This document shows positions 46,198-55,729 of a stretch of 64,000 nucleotides of DNA, piece after piece. Below the pieces are notes generated by a model that was given only the letters and a program-made list of their open reading frames with translations, searched no databases and had not been told where the DNA came from. Position 1 is the first letter of the stretch. Every line of letters begins with the position of its first letter. This DNA comes from Caldimonas brevitalea. GTDB taxonomy: Bacteria; Pseudomonadota; Gammaproteobacteria; Burkholderiales; Burkholderiaceae_C. The DNA is taken from the NCBI RefSeq assembly GCF_001017435.1, contig NZ_CP011371.1, positions 3,844,001-3,908,000 on the forward strand, given 5' to 3'. The position numbers were made by a program, and so were the translations under genes.

Positions 46198-47361
46198 ATG
46201 ACCCAGCGCCCCAAGATCTCCCTCCCCGCTGCCGCCAAAGACCAGGCGCCGCAGCGGCGTGACCGCCCGCCGGTGCGAGGCGCCGGTTCGGCCCCTCGCA
46301 AGCGCCCTTCGGCGTCCTCTGCGCCGGTGAAGGCCGAGGCGAACGCCCCCAAGCCGGCGCCGCCGGCCCGGCCGGCCTCGCCCGTTCCCCCGCCCGCCAC
46401 GCGCAGCGCCCCGCCGCCCCGCCCTTCCACCGGACGCGCGGCCGGCTCGCCCGACCCACGCGAGCGAGCGCCGCAGTCGCGTGCCGCCAGGAGCGACCGC
46501 CAGGCCGCGCCGCCCGCCCGCCCTCGTCCTCCGGCCCCTTCGACCCCCCCGGCTCGGCCCGCAGCCCCGCCAGCGGCTCGCACGCCGGCCGACGAAGGCC
46601 ATCCGCGGCTGTCCAAACGCATGAGCGAACTCGGTCTGGCTTCACGCCGCGAGGCCGATGAATGGATTTCGCGCGGCTGGGTGTGGGTGGACGGCCAGCG
46701 CGTCACCGAACTCGGCACACGCGTCACGCCCGACCAGCACATCACGGTCGACCCGGCCGCCACCAGCCGTCAGGCGGAGCAGGTCACGGTGGTGCTGCAC
46801 AAGCCGATCGGCTACGTGAGCGGCCAGGCCGAAGACGGCTACGAGCCAGCGGTGGTGCTGGTGACCGAGCGCAACCATTGGCGTGGTGACACCTCGGGCC
46901 GGCGCTTCCGCCCCGAGCATCTACGGGGCCTGGCACCTGCCGGCCGGCTCGACATCGATTCGGTCGGACTGTTGGTGCTGACGCAGGACGGCCGCATCGC
47001 CAAACAATTGATCGGCCAGGACTCCGAGGTCGAGAAAGAATATCTGGTGCGCGTCCAGTACGAAGCGGCCGGCGCTCACCCGGGCCCGCTGCCCGAGGTG
47101 TTCCCGGCGGCCGACCTGGAACGTCTCAACCACGGGCTGTCGCTCGACGGCAAACCCTTGTTGCCGGCCAAGGTCTGGTGGCAGAACGAGGACCAGCTGC
47201 GTTTCGTGCTGCGCGAAGGCAAGAAGCGCCAGATCCGCCGCATGTGCGAAGCAGTGGGCTTGAAAGTGGTGGGCCTGAAGCGCGTGCGCATCGGCCGTGT
47301 GGTGCTGGGCGACCTGCCGCCGGGACAGTGGCGCTACCTGGGGCCCGACGAACGCTTCTGA
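46198..47361 (+). CDS. RsuA-family 23S rRNA pseudouridine synthase (RluB/RluF-like)
   Basis: A 387-residue protein. A long low-complexity Pro/Ala/Arg-rich N-terminal extension (about residues 1-130), common in betaproteobacteria, precedes an S4 RNA-binding domain ([29 protein letters not shown]) and the catalytic domain. The catalytic Asp is in [29 protein letters not shown] and [28 protein letters not shown] complete the RsuA-family pattern. RluF or RluB are the nearest types; which one cannot be settled here. It uses the ATG at 46198; there is no strong ribosome site. Confidence 0.88.
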   Translation: MTQRPKISLPAAAKDQAPQRRDRPPVRGAGSAPRKRPSASSAPVKAEANAPKPAPPARPASPVPPPATRSAPPPRPSTGRAAGSPDPRERAPQSRAARSDRQAAPPARPRPPAPSTPPARPAAPPAARTPADEGHPRLSKRMSELGLASRREADEWISRGWVWVDGQRVTELGTRVTPDQHITVDPAATSRQAEQVTVVLHKPIGYVSGQAEDGYEPAVVLVTERNHWRGDTSGRRFRPEHLRGLAPAGRLDIDSVGLLVLTQDGRIAKQLIGQDSEVEKEYLVRVQYEAAGAHPGPLPEVFPAADLERLNHGLSLDGKPLLPAKVWWQNEDQLRFVLREGKKRQIRRMCEAVGLKVVGLKRVRIGRVVLGDLPPGQWRYLGPDERF

Positions 47362-47387
47362 CCGGCCGGCGCGCGGTGGCCTGCTGC

Positions 47388-47603
47388 TTACTTGCGCAGG
47401 GCCAGCAACAGCAACACCGCGCCGCCCGCCAGGGCGATGGCGCCGGCCCAGCCGGGCACCGGCTTTTCGGTCTGCACTTCGGCCTTGAACTGGCCGAGCT
47501 GGAACACGGTTTCCTGCGACGGCACCGACAGCCCTTTGAACAGGACAAACCCGCCCAACCCGATCATCGCGGCGCCCACCACCGCCAAAGCGATCTTCTT
47601 CAT
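47388..47603 (-). CDS. Small two-helix membrane protein, DUF3185-like
   Basis: A 71-residue protein with a basic N-terminus (MKKIALAV), helix 1 at residues 5-25 and helix 2 at residues 50-68, separated by VPSQETVFQLGQFKAEVQTEKPVPGWAG. Family resembling DUF3185; function unknown. An AGGAAG ribosome site stands before the ATG. It converges with the pseudouridine synthase gene and stands alone. Confidence 0.75.
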   Translation of the reverse strand: MKKIALAVVGAAMIGLGGFVLFKGLSVPSQETVFQLGQFKAEVQTEKPVPGWAGAIALAGGAVLLLLALRK

Positions 47604-47670
47604 CTCGACTTCCTGTTCCGACCCGTTTCCAGGGATGTGTGATTGCTGGGTGCGCCGAGGTGGACGGCGG

Positions 47671-48660
47671 CTATTTCGCCTCGCCCGCCACCTGGTTCAC
47701 CTTGTCCAGCAAGGCCTTGGCCTGCGGCCCCCATTTGCCGCCCAAGGTGAGCGCCTGCTGCGCCGCCTCGCGCGCCTGCTCGGTGTGCCCCAGCTCGAGT
47801 TCCACCTCGCCCAGGTTGATCCAGGCGGCCGGATGGCGCAGGCGGCGGGCCGCGGCACCGAACACCTCGGCGGCTTCAGCCTTGCGGCCCGCAGCATACA
47901 GCGTGTTGCCCCGGCCCAGCGCCAGCGTCAGGCTGTTGGGCCAACGTTGTGACGCCGCGGCATACGCTTCTGTCGCCTGGGCTGGGCGCGCCACCCGCTC
48001 GAAGGCGACCAGCGCCCGGGTCACCTCCGCCTCGCTGGCGGTGGCCGGCAGCCGGCCGGGCGCCACCGCGGCAAAGGCCCAGCTGTGGGCACGCGCCCAA
48101 GTGTGTTCGAAGGTGCGCAGCCGCATGGCCTGGCGTGCCTCGCGCCCGGAGCGCAGCAGCACGGTCTCGGCATCGAGGTCGTAGCCAACCACCACCACGT
48201 AGTGCCAGGTCGGCGCGAACGCCAGCCCCAGGTTCTGCAGCACCACCACCGGGTTGCCGGCGGCGACTTCTTCGCACAGCGCTCGCAGCTGCGGTGGCAA
48301 CACCACGGGCAGCGCACCTTGACGGCGGGCCGCCGCCAGCATTTCGAGCTGCAGCGAACCCTGGCGGCCCGGCAGATAGACCTGCGGCACGAGCTGCGCA
48401 GGCGTCACCGGGAAGCCGGCCACGTGCAGCACCGCGGCCAGCGATTCGGGGCCGCACAGGAACCGCTGATCTTGCGGAAAAAACGGTGTCTGGCTCAGCT
48501 CGACACGACGTGGCAGCCCCTGCGCGCCCTGCCCCCGCAGCAGCGACCGGCTCTGGCTGGCGCAGCCGCCCAACCCCAGACCCAGTCCCGCCATGCCGAC
48601 GCCGCCGCCAAGCAAGCGGCGGCGCCGTGCATCGGGCAGGCGGCAGGTGGATGACCTCAC
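47671..48660 (-). CDS. PA2778-family cysteine peptidase with TPR tail
   Basis: A 329-residue lipoprotein: the leader LGLGLGGC has a lipobox. The peptidase C39-like domain follows, with RFLCGPESLAAVLH (nucleophile Cys) and TWHYVVVVGYDLD (catalytic His, then Asp); the C-terminal part is TPR-like (AKAEAAEVFGAAARRL, EVELELGHTEQAREAAQQAL). The start is GTG at 48660, with GAGG well placed upstream. It lies 50 bases downstream of a PA2779-type gene. The pair occurs in many pseudomonads and betaproteobacteria; function unproven, but a role in processing a surface protein is plausible. Confidence 0.85.
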   Translation of the reverse strand: MRSSTCRLPDARRRRLLGGGVGMAGLGLGLGGCASQSRSLLRGQGAQGLPRRVELSQTPFFPQDQRFLCGPESLAAVLHVAGFPVTPAQLVPQVYLPGRQGSLQLEMLAAARRQGALPVVLPPQLRALCEEVAAGNPVVVLQNLGLAFAPTWHYVVVVGYDLDAETVLLRSGREARQAMRLRTFEHTWARAHSWAFAAVAPGRLPATASEAEVTRALVAFERVARPAQATEAYAAASQRWPNSLTLALGRGNTLYAAGRKAEAAEVFGAAARRLRHPAAWINLGEVELELGHTEQAREAAQQALTLGGKWGPQAKALLDKVNQVAGEAK

Positions 48661-48710
48661 GACGTCGGCCTCATCGGCACGTCGGTCCGTCGGTACTGCT
48701 CGGTCCGAGG

Positions 48711-49133
48711 TCAGCGGATCGAACGGGTGAACGGGAAGATCTTGGTGAAGCCGAGGATGTCGGTCACCAGCAACAGCACGAAGACGAACAGCGCGACGCC
48801 GAGCACGTCGCCGCCTGCCGGCGCCTGTTCGATCTGGGCCACCAGCGTCGCCGCCTCCTCGTCGCTCAGGGCGGCCACCCGTTGACGCGCCTGCTCGGCG
48901 GTGACGCCGAACTCCTGCAGGCGGGCCATCAGTTCGGGGCGGTCGAGTTCGCTGGCCAGACGCTGGCGTTGCGCGTCGCCGGCCGCGGTGTGGCTGTCGG
49001 CCATGCTCTCCTGCGCCACCTGCTCGGTGGTGACCAGCGTCGCGCTGCCCGGCTGCGCCATCGCGCTCAGGCCCATGCACAGCGCAACGGCACAAGCGGT
49101 GGAGCGGAAGTATCGAGTCAGGGGGCGGGACAT
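48711..49133 (-). CDS. PA2779-family membrane protein
   Basis: A 140-residue exported protein. Signal sequence [27 protein letters not shown], helical charged middle ([23 protein letters not shown], then [21 protein letters not shown]), and a C-terminal membrane helix ([17 protein letters not shown]) ending FTKIFPFTR. The pair with PA2778-like peptidase is conserved; the short C-terminal helix-plus-basic tail resembles PEP-CTERM-like sorting signals only loosely. A strong AAGGAG ribosome site precedes the ATG at 49133. Confidence 0.8.
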   Translation of the reverse strand: MSRPLTRYFRSTACAVALCMGLSAMAQPGSATLVTTEQVAQESMADSHTAAGDAQRQRLASELDRPELMARLQEFGVTAEQARQRVAALSDEEAATLVAQIEQAPAGGDVLGVALFVFVLLLVTDILGFTKIFPFTRSIR

Positions 49134-49425
49134 GAGGGGGACTCCTTCTGGCGTATGTCGTTGTCGCGTGCCGTCGTCACGTCGACGGCGCCCGGCCGGG
49201 GGCATGGGCTCCGGCCTGCGCGGCGATTGTGGGAGCAAATCCGGTGCGACGGCAGGTCTCAAGGTGAGCGACTGTTTTCAGATGTCAGCAGTTCCTGTGC
49301 CGGCAGCAGCGCGGCGGCGGTTGCGGCTCTGCTACGCTGGCGCCCATGCATCCCCTGTCGTTCGCCGAGGCGCGCCGTCGTCGCGCCACCGGGCCGCGCC
49401 GCGCCGCAGCCCCCCGTATTCCCCG

Positions 49426-50364
49426 ATGAGCCACCGTTGCGATTTTGTCTGTCTGGCCGGCCCGACCGCGTCAGGCAAGACCGCTGCGGCGCTGGCCGTG
49501 GCCGACCGGCTGCCGGTGGAGATCGTCAGCGTGGACTCGGCGCTGGTCTACCGCGGCATGGACATCGGCACCGCCAAGCCCAGCCGGGCCGAGCGCGAGC
49601 AGGTGCCGCACCATCTGATCGACATCATCGAGCCGACCGAGGCGTATTCGGCCGCGCAGTTCGTCGCCGACGCGCGCGCCCTGATCGCGCAGATCCGAAG
49701 CCGCGGCCGGCTGCCGCTGCTGGTGGGCGGCACGATGCTCTACTTCAAGGCGCTGCTCGAAGGCATCGACCCGCTGCCGGCGGCCGACGCACAGCTGCGA
49801 GCCGAGCTCGATGCCGAAGCCGCCCGGGTCGGTTGGCCTGCGCTGCACGCCGAACTGGCCCGCGTCGACCCGCCCACGGCCGCACGGCTGGCGCCCAACG
49901 ACAGCCAGCGCATCCAGCGTGCGCTCGAAGTGTTCCGGCTGTCGGGGCAACCGTTGTCGTCGTTCCACACGCGGCATCTCGCGCCGTCGGCACCCTCCGA
50001 GGCCGCTACGCTGATCTCGCTCGAACCGCGCGACCGGGCCTGGCTGCACCGGCGCATCGCCGAGCGGTTCCAGCAGATGCTGGACGGCGGGCTGGTCGAC
50101 GAGGTGCGGCATCTGCGTGCGCGCGGTGACCTGCACGACGGCCTGCCGTCGATGCGCTGCGTCGGCTACCGGCAAGCGTGGAAGGTGCTCGAGGGGAGCG
50201 CGGCACCCGACAGCCTGCCCGAACGCGGCATCGCGGCCACTCGCCAGTTGGCCAAGCGCCAGCTGACCTGGCTGCGCTCGATGCCGCAGCGCCAGGTGGT
50301 CGAGTGCGATGCGCCCGATGCGATCGAACAGGTGGTGCGGCGGGTGATGGAGGTGGCCCGATGA
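49426..50364 (+). CDS. miaA: tRNA dimethylallyltransferase
   Basis: A 312-residue enzyme that prenylates A37 of tRNAs reading UNN codons. P-loop [12 protein letters not shown] at residues 12-23; substrate-binding [33 protein letters not shown]; and [21 protein letters not shown]. The C-terminal [14 protein letters not shown] is typical. It ends overlapping the downstream ABC gene start (ATGA), indicating coupling. In many relatives miaA follows mutL; here five genes intervene. Confidence 0.95.
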   Translation: MSHRCDFVCLAGPTASGKTAAALAVADRLPVEIVSVDSALVYRGMDIGTAKPSRAEREQVPHHLIDIIEPTEAYSAAQFVADARALIAQIRSRGRLPLLVGGTMLYFKALLEGIDPLPAADAQLRAELDAEAARVGWPALHAELARVDPPTAARLAPNDSQRIQRALEVFRLSGQPLSSFHTRHLAPSAPSEAATLISLEPRDRAWLHRRIAERFQQMLDGGLVDEVRHLRARGDLHDGLPSMRCVGYRQAWKVLEGSAAPDSLPERGIAATRQLAKRQLTWLRSMPQRQVVECDAPDAIEQVVRRVMEVAR

Positions 50365-51044
50365 GCCGTGGTGGGGCCGAGGCGCCGACCCAGCCCGTGC
50401 TGCGCGTCTCGGGGCTGGGCAAGCGCTACGGCGACGCCTGGGTGTTTCGAGGCATCGAGCTGCAGGTCGAGCCCGGCGAGTTCGTCGCCATCGTGGGCGA
50501 ATCGGGGGTCGGCAAATCGACCTTGCTGAACTGCATCGCGGGGCTGGACCGCGCCGACGCCGGCGAGGTCACACTGCTCGGCCAGTCCATTGCACAGCTG
50601 CCCGAGACCGCGCAAGCGCACTTCCGCCGGCGCCACCTCGGTTTCGTGTTCCAGGCCTTCCATGTCTTGCCGCATTTGTCGGTGGCCCAGAACGTCGGCC
50701 TGCCGCTGCTGCTGCTCGGCACGCCGGACGACGCGCGGGTGACCCAAGCGCTGGCAGCGGTGGGTTTGGAGGGCCTGGGCGAGCGGCTGCCGCAGCAACT
50801 CTCGGGCGGCCAGTTGCAGCGGGTGGCGATAGCCCGCGCGCTGATCCACCGGCCGCAGCTGATCCTGGCCGACGAGCCGTCGGGCAACCTCGATCCGGGG
50901 ACTGCCGCGCGCGTGATGGAGGCCTTGGCCTTGCAGGTCGAGCAGCAGGGTGCCGCGTGCATCCTGGTGACCCATTCGCACACCGCGGCACAACGGGCGC
51001 ACCGGGTGTTGCGACTGACGGCCGATGCACTGCTCGGCGAATAG
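50361..51044 (+). CDS. ABC transporter ATP-binding protein, LolD/AttE-like
   Basis: A 227-residue ATPase of the MacB/LolD family. Walker [12 protein letters not shown] at about residues 47-57, Q-loop [10 protein letters not shown], signature [15 protein letters not shown], Walker [14 protein letters not shown]-loop VTHSH. Such ATPases pair with FtsX-type permeases; the likely partner is the 858-residue permease 1 kb downstream. Together with an AttH-like protein it makes an AttEFGH-type exporter. A diguanylate cyclase gene on the other strand lies between them. It overlaps miaA by 4 bases. Confidence 0.9.
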   Translation: MSRGGAEAPTQPVLRVSGLGKRYGDAWVFRGIELQVEPGEFVAIVGESGVGKSTLLNCIAGLDRADAGEVTLLGQSIAQLPETAQAHFRRRHLGFVFQAFHVLPHLSVAQNVGLPLLLLGTPDDARVTQALAAVGLEGLGERLPQQLSGGQLQRVAIARALIHRPQLILADEPSGNLDPGTAARVMEALALQVEQQGAACILVTHSHTAAQRAHRVLRLTADALLGE

Positions 51045-51060
51045 CGCAGGAGCAACTGGC

Positions 51061-51894
51061 TCAGCCCGCCACGCCCGCCGCGGCCGTCTGCCAGCGGGCA
51101 CCGCAGACGCGGTTGCGTCCGCTGCGCTTGGCGTCGTACAGCGCGACATCGGCCTCGTGCAGCAGCGCGTCGAGCGATGTCATCTCGGGCCGCAAGGCCG
51201 CCACGCCGAGGCTGATGGTGGCCTCGACCGTCTCGTCACGCCAAGCCAGCGCCAGGCGAGCCACCTCCTGGCGGATGCGTTCGGCCATCGCCAGCGCACC
51301 GGCGAGGTCGGTCTGCGGCAGCAGCACGGCCAGTTCTTCGCCGCCCAGCCGGGCCAGCAGGTCGGTGCTGCGCAGCGTCGCGCGGCAGGCCAGCGAGATC
51401 TCACGCAGCAGCACGTCGCCACACTGGTGGCCGTGGGTGTCGTTGACGCGTTTGAAGTGATCGGCGTCGATCAGGATCAGCGCCAGCGGTGTGCCATAAC
51501 GCCGCGCCCGCAGCAGCTCGACCTCGCCCACCTCGCGGAAGTGGCGGCGGTTGAAGCTGCCCGTCAGCTCGTCGGTGATGGCCAGCTGGCGGATGGTCTG
51601 GCGCGAGCGTTCCAGTTCGTAGAGCAGCTTCAGCACCACATAGCCAGTGAGCGGCGCGACCGACAGCACGCACACCGCCGTCGCCGCCAGCGCCGTGGCG
51701 ACGGAGCGGCCGGCCAGCCAGGTGATGGCCCCGCTGATGGACATCGACGCGGCCAGCACCCCGCAGGTGTAGAACAGGTTGGCCCGCGCCAAGCCAGCTT
51801 CGAGCACCCAGGCACGCAGCGCCTCCCAGCGCAAGGCGTTGGGATCGCGGCGGCTGGGGGAGGCGTCGGCGTCCAAGGTCGGTCTCGAAAACAC
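51061..51894 (-). CDS. GGDEF diguanylate cyclase with two membrane helices
   Basis: A 277-residue protein making cyclic di-GMP. Two hydrophobic helices near residues 42-62 and 66-88 and a short loop replace a sensory domain. The GGDEF domain shows DELTGSFNRRHF, the Mg-binding IDADHFKRVND, the active-site GGEEL at 184-188 and an inhibitory site RSTD exactly five residues before it (175-178), so product inhibition is likely. The start is GTG at 51894 and no better start is seen. It interrupts an ABC system that is otherwise in one direction. Confidence 0.9.
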   Translation of the reverse strand: MFSRPTLDADASPSRRDPNALRWEALRAWVLEAGLARANLFYTCGVLAASMSISGAITWLAGRSVATALAATAVCVLSVAPLTGYVVLKLLYELERSRQTIRQLAITDELTGSFNRRHFREVGEVELLRARRYGTPLALILIDADHFKRVNDTHGHQCGDVLLREISLACRATLRSTDLLARLGGEELAVLLPQTDLAGALAMAERIRQEVARLALAWRDETVEATISLGVAALRPEMTSLDALLHEADVALYDAKRSGRNRVCGARWQTAAAGVAG

Positions 51895-52025
51895 GAGATG
51901 TTGACACGAGGACAGGGCGTTTGCGTGAAAATTTCACGCGTCCCGTCCCTAAGTCCCTAGAACAAGGGGGCCCGCCCGGGTGCGCCGGCCTGTGCCGCCC
52001 GCTCCATGCCGCCAGCCCGTACCCG

Positions 52026-54602
52026 ATGCCACCCTCTACCGCCCTCGCCCCCACGCCGCCGTCCCCGCCGCAGCGCACCCCTGCAGCGCCGCTGTACCAA
52101 CTGCTGAGCCTGTACTCCTGGCGCGAACTGCGCCATCACCCGTGGCGCCATGCGTCCGCGGTGCTGGCGGTGCTGCTGGGCGTCGCGCTGGCGTTTGCGG
52201 TGCACCTGATCAACCAGTCGGCCCTGAGCGAGTTCAGCGCCGCGCTGCGCTCGGTGAACGGCCAACCCGACCTCAGCCTGCGCGGGCCGCAAGCCGGCTT
52301 CGACGAAACCCTCTACGGGCGCGTGGCCGCGCATCCGGAGGTGCGCCAGGCCAGCCCCGTGGTGGAGGTCGACACCTACGCCCGTGCGGCCGACGGCACC
52401 CGCCAGCCGCTGCAAGTGGTCGGGCTCGACACCCTGGTGGCCGCCGGCCTGTCCCCGGCGCTGCTGCCCCGGATCGCCGAGGACCAGCAAGGCTTCGACT
52501 TGTTCGCCCCCGACACGATCGCCCTCAACCCGCAGGCCCGGCAGGCACTCGGCGTGGCGCCGGGCGACCGGCTGCAGGTGCAGACCGGGCTGCGATGGGC
52601 AACGCTGCGTGTCATCGGCGACGTGGCCGCGTCCGGGGCGCCCCTCGGCGTGATGGACATCGCCGGCGCCCAATTGGCCTTCGATCGGCTGGGCCGGCTG
52701 TCGCGCATCGACCTTCAGCTCGCCCCGGGTGCGTCGGTCGACCAGGTGGTGACCTCGATCGGCCTGCCGCCCGGGGTGGTGGCCCAGGCACCGCAGCAGG
52801 CGGCCGAGCGCATCTCGAACGTCTCGCGCGCCTACCGCGTCAACCTCACGGTGTTGGCGCTGGTGGCCCTGTTCACCGGCGGATTTCTGGTGTTTTCGGT
52901 GTTGTCGCTGTCGGTCGCCAAGCGCCAGCAGCAGTTCGCGCTGCTCGGCGTGCTCGGGCTGAGCGCCGCAGAACGGCTGCGACTGGTGTTGGCCGAGTCG
53001 GCCCTGCTCGGCCTGCTGGGCAGCGTGCTCGGGCTGGCGCTGGGCACCGGGTTGGCGGCGCTGGCGCTGCGGCTGCTGGCCGGCGACCTGGGCGGCGGCT
53101 ACTTTCCGGGGGTTGCGCCGCGGCTGCTGTTCTCGCCTGGCGCGGCACTGCTGTACGCAGGCCTGGGTCTGGCCGCCGCCCTGCTCGGCGGCTGGCTGCC
53201 GGCGCGCAAGGCGCAACGCCTGCTGCCCGCCCAGGCCCTGAAGGGCCTGGGCGACGTACAAACAGGCCGGGCGCGGCACGGTCTGGGCCTGGCCTTGCTG
53301 GCGGCGGGCGGTGGCCTGGCCACGTTGCCGCCGGTCGCCGGGCTGCCGGTGTTCGCCTACCTGTCGGTGGCGGCACTGCTGGTCGGCGGTATCGTCTGCG
53401 TGCCGGACGTGGTCGGCCTGCTGCTGGCGGCCCTGGGGCCCGGACGCCGGCCCGAGAGCCTGTTGGCATACGAGCGCGCCCGCCGCATGCGGCTGTCGGC
53501 CACCGTCTCGGTCGCGGGGGTGGTGGCCAGCCTGAGCCTCGCGGTGGCCCTCACCGTGATGGTGGCGAGTTTTCGCGACTCGGTGACACGTTGGCTCGAC
53601 GTCGTGTTGCCAGCCGACCTGTACGTGCGCACGGCCACCCGCAGCGCCGCGGCCGACGCGGTGTTCCTGCCACAACCGCTGGTCGACACGGTCGCGACCC
53701 TGCCAGGAGTCGCCCGCGTCGAAAGCCTGCGGGTCACCAGCCTGACGCTCGACCCGGCGCGGCCCGCCGTGGCGCTGATCGCCCGCGGGCTCGGCGACGT
53801 CACGCAGACCCTGCCGCTGGTCGGCGAACTGGTGCCGGCCGAGCCGGGTCGCGTCAGCGTTTATGTCAGCGAGGCGATGGTCGACCTTTACGGCGCCCGC
53901 CCCGGCACCCGGTTGCGCCTGCCGCTGCCGGGCGCCGCGACGCCGCTCGAGGCGCACGTGCGAGGCGTCTGGCGCGACTACGCGCGGCAGCACGGGTCGG
54001 TGGTGATCGAACGGGCGGACTTCACGCGCCTCACGGGCGACGCACGCGTCAACGACCTGGCCCTGTGGCTCCGCGACGAAGCGGCGCTGGGCGCCGTGCA
54101 GCAGGCGGTGCGCGGCCTCAGCCCCGATCCGCAGCTGATCGAATTCGCCTCGGCCGGTGAGATCCGCGCCACCTCGTTGCGCATCTTCGACCGCAGCTTC
54201 GCGGTCACCTACTGGTTGCAGGCCGTGGCCGTGGCGATCGGCCTGTTCGGAATCGCGGCGAGCTTTTCAGCGCAGGTGCTGGCCCGGCGCAAGGAGTTCG
54301 GCCTGCTGCAGCACCTGGGCTTCACGCGCGGCCAGGTGCTGGCAGTGGTGGCCGGCGAAGGCGCAGCGTGGACGGCGGCGGGCGCCGTGCTGGGCCTGGC
54401 GCTGGGCCTGCTGGTCAGCGTGGTGCTGGTGCATGTCGTCAACCCGCAAAGCTTCCACTGGAGCATGGACCTGCTGCTGCCCTGGGGCCGCTTGCTGGGC
54501 CTGTGCCTGGCGGTGGTCGTCGCCGGCAGCCTGACGGCCTACGGGGCCGGGCGCGCCGCGGTGACCCGCGACGCGGTGCTGGCGGTCAAGGAGGACTGGT
54601 GA
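52026..54602 (+). CDS. FtsX-type ABC transporter permease (fused AttF/AttG-like)
   Basis: An 858-residue permease with two tandem FtsX-like halves. First half: N-terminal helix (ASAVLAVLLGVALAFAVHLI), a large periplasmic MacB-type domain, and three helices near residues 270-400. The second half repeats this, ending with the conserved ARRKEFGLLQHLGFTRGQVL near residue 755 and two further helices. The N-terminus has a Pro-rich region. It works with the ATPase at 50361 and the AttH-like protein downstream, which it overlaps by four bases (GTGA). The substrate of such LolCDE/Att exporters is probably a lipid-linked or lipoprotein cargo, unproven. Start ATG at 52026; no strong ribosome site. Confidence 0.88.
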   Translation: MPPSTALAPTPPSPPQRTPAAPLYQLLSLYSWRELRHHPWRHASAVLAVLLGVALAFAVHLINQSALSEFSAALRSVNGQPDLSLRGPQAGFDETLYGRVAAHPEVRQASPVVEVDTYARAADGTRQPLQVVGLDTLVAAGLSPALLPRIAEDQQGFDLFAPDTIALNPQARQALGVAPGDRLQVQTGLRWATLRVIGDVAASGAPLGVMDIAGAQLAFDRLGRLSRIDLQLAPGASVDQVVTSIGLPPGVVAQAPQQAAERISNVSRAYRVNLTVLALVALFTGGFLVFSVLSLSVAKRQQQFALLGVLGLSAAERLRLVLAESALLGLLGSVLGLALGTGLAALALRLLAGDLGGGYFPGVAPRLLFSPGAALLYAGLGLAAALLGGWLPARKAQRLLPAQALKGLGDVQTGRARHGLGLALLAAGGGLATLPPVAGLPVFAYLSVAALLVGGIVCVPDVVGLLLAALGPGRRPESLLAYERARRMRLSATVSVAGVVASLSLAVALTVMVASFRDSVTRWLDVVLPADLYVRTATRSAAADAVFLPQPLVDTVATLPGVARVESLRVTSLTLDPARPAVALIARGLGDVTQTLPLVGELVPAEPGRVSVYVSEAMVDLYGARPGTRLRLPLPGAATPLEAHVRGVWRDYARQHGSVVIERADFTRLTGDARVNDLALWLRDEAALGAVQQAVRGLSPDPQLIEFASAGEIRATSLRIFDRSFAVTYWLQAVAVAIGLFGIAASFSAQVLARRKEFGLLQHLGFTRGQVLAVVAGEGAAWTAAGAVLGLALGLLVSVVLVHVVNPQSFHWSMDLLLPWGRLLGLCLAVVVAGSLTAYGAGRAAVTRDAVLAVKEDW

Positions 54603-55696
54603 TACGACGACGCGACGGCCTTCGGGCCTTGGCCGGATGGGTGGGCCTGCAGTGGCTGCCGACGGCTGGAGCGACCCGCCGCCCGGTGGTGCTGCCGAAC
54701 ACGCCGCTGCGCTTCCCGCACGACTACGGCTCGCACCCGGAGTACCGCACCGAATGGTGGTACGTGACGGGCGCGCTGAAAACGGCGAGCGCGGCCCGCT
54801 TCGGCTTTCAGGTCACCTTTTTCCGCTCACGCGTCGATGCGGCCGCGCCGGCCCGGGCCAGCCGCTTCGCGGCCACGCAGCTGATCCTCGGCCATGCCGC
54901 TTTGACCGACCTGGGCGCCGGCCGGTTGCTGCACGAGCAGCGCAGCGCACGCGCCGGCTTCGGCCTGGCGGAGGCGGCCGTCGGCGACACCGACGTGCGG
55001 CTGCGCGACTGGGTGTTGCGGCGCCGCGGACCTCCGGGCGGCAGTGTCTACGAGGCACGGCTCGACAGCCCGCGTTTCGCGCTCGACCTGCAGATCCGCG
55101 AACGCCAGCCGCTGCTGCTGCAAGGCGAGGCCGGCTACTCGCGCAAGGGCCCGCTGCCGGAGCAATCGAGCTACTACTACTCGCAACCGCAGCTCGCCGT
55201 GCAGGGCCGGCTGCGACTGGCGCGGCAAACCCACGAGGTGCAGGGGCAGGCGTGGCTCGACCACGAATGGAGCGAAGAGGTGATGCACCCGGACGCGGAC
55301 GGCTGGGACTGGATCGGCATGAACCTCGACGACGGCAGCGCCTTGAGCGCGGCGCGCATGCGTCGGCGCGACGGGTCGACCTTGTGGGCCGCCGGCGTCT
55401 GGCGCGACCCGACGGGCGAGCGCCGCAGCTTCGCCCCCGACGAGGTGCGCTTCAGCCCGGGGCGCCGCTGGGTGAGCCCCGCCACGCAGGCGAGCTACCC
55501 GGTGGAATGGCAGGTGGAGACGCCTGTGGGGCGCTACACCGTGCGCGCCTTGCTCGACGCGCAAGAGCTGGACAGCCGGGCCACCACCGGCGCGATCTAC
55601 TGGGAGGGCTTGAGCGAACTGCTCGATGCTCGCGGGCAGCGGGTGGGCCAGGGCTACCTGGAGATGACCGGCTACGCCGACCGGCTGAGACTCTGA
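54599..55696 (+). CDS. AttH-like lipocalin/carotenoid 1,2-hydratase domain protein
   Basis: A 365-residue exported protein of the AttH/CrtC-like family. Start GTG at 54599, giving an overlap of four bases with the permease stop and a strong AAGGAGG ribosome site. A signal segment (LRALAGWVGLQWLPTAGA) is followed by the hallmark FPHDYGSHPEYRTEWWYVTGAL and later GQAWLDHEWSEE and GWDWIGMNLDDGSAL, the diagnostic blocks of the family. In AttEFGH systems it is the periplasmic component with lipocalin-like barrels. The ligand is unknown. Confidence 0.88.
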   Translation: MIRRRDGLRALAGWVGLQWLPTAGATRRPVVLPNTPLRFPHDYGSHPEYRTEWWYVTGALKTASAARFGFQVTFFRSRVDAAAPARASRFAATQLILGHAALTDLGAGRLLHEQRSARAGFGLAEAAVGDTDVRLRDWVLRRRGPPGGSVYEARLDSPRFALDLQIRERQPLLLQGEAGYSRKGPLPEQSSYYYSQPQLAVQGRLRLARQTHEVQGQAWLDHEWSEEVMHPDADGWDWIGMNLDDGSALSAARMRRRDGSTLWAAGVWRDPTGERRSFAPDEVRFSPGRRWVSPATQASYPVEWQVETPVGRYTVRALLDAQELDSRATTGAIYWEGLSELLDARGQRVGQGYLEMTGYADRLRL

Positions 55697-55729
55697 GAAG
55701 CATCGAACCGCTCTGAGTCTCAGCAGGAT

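Noticed and set aside
43041..46763. A 1240-codon open frame antisense to mutL, the lipoprotein hydrolase and the pseudouridine synthase
   Set aside because: It is repetitive in composition, runs opposite three well-supported genes and matches no family I recognise. Long antisense frames are expected in GC-rich DNA.
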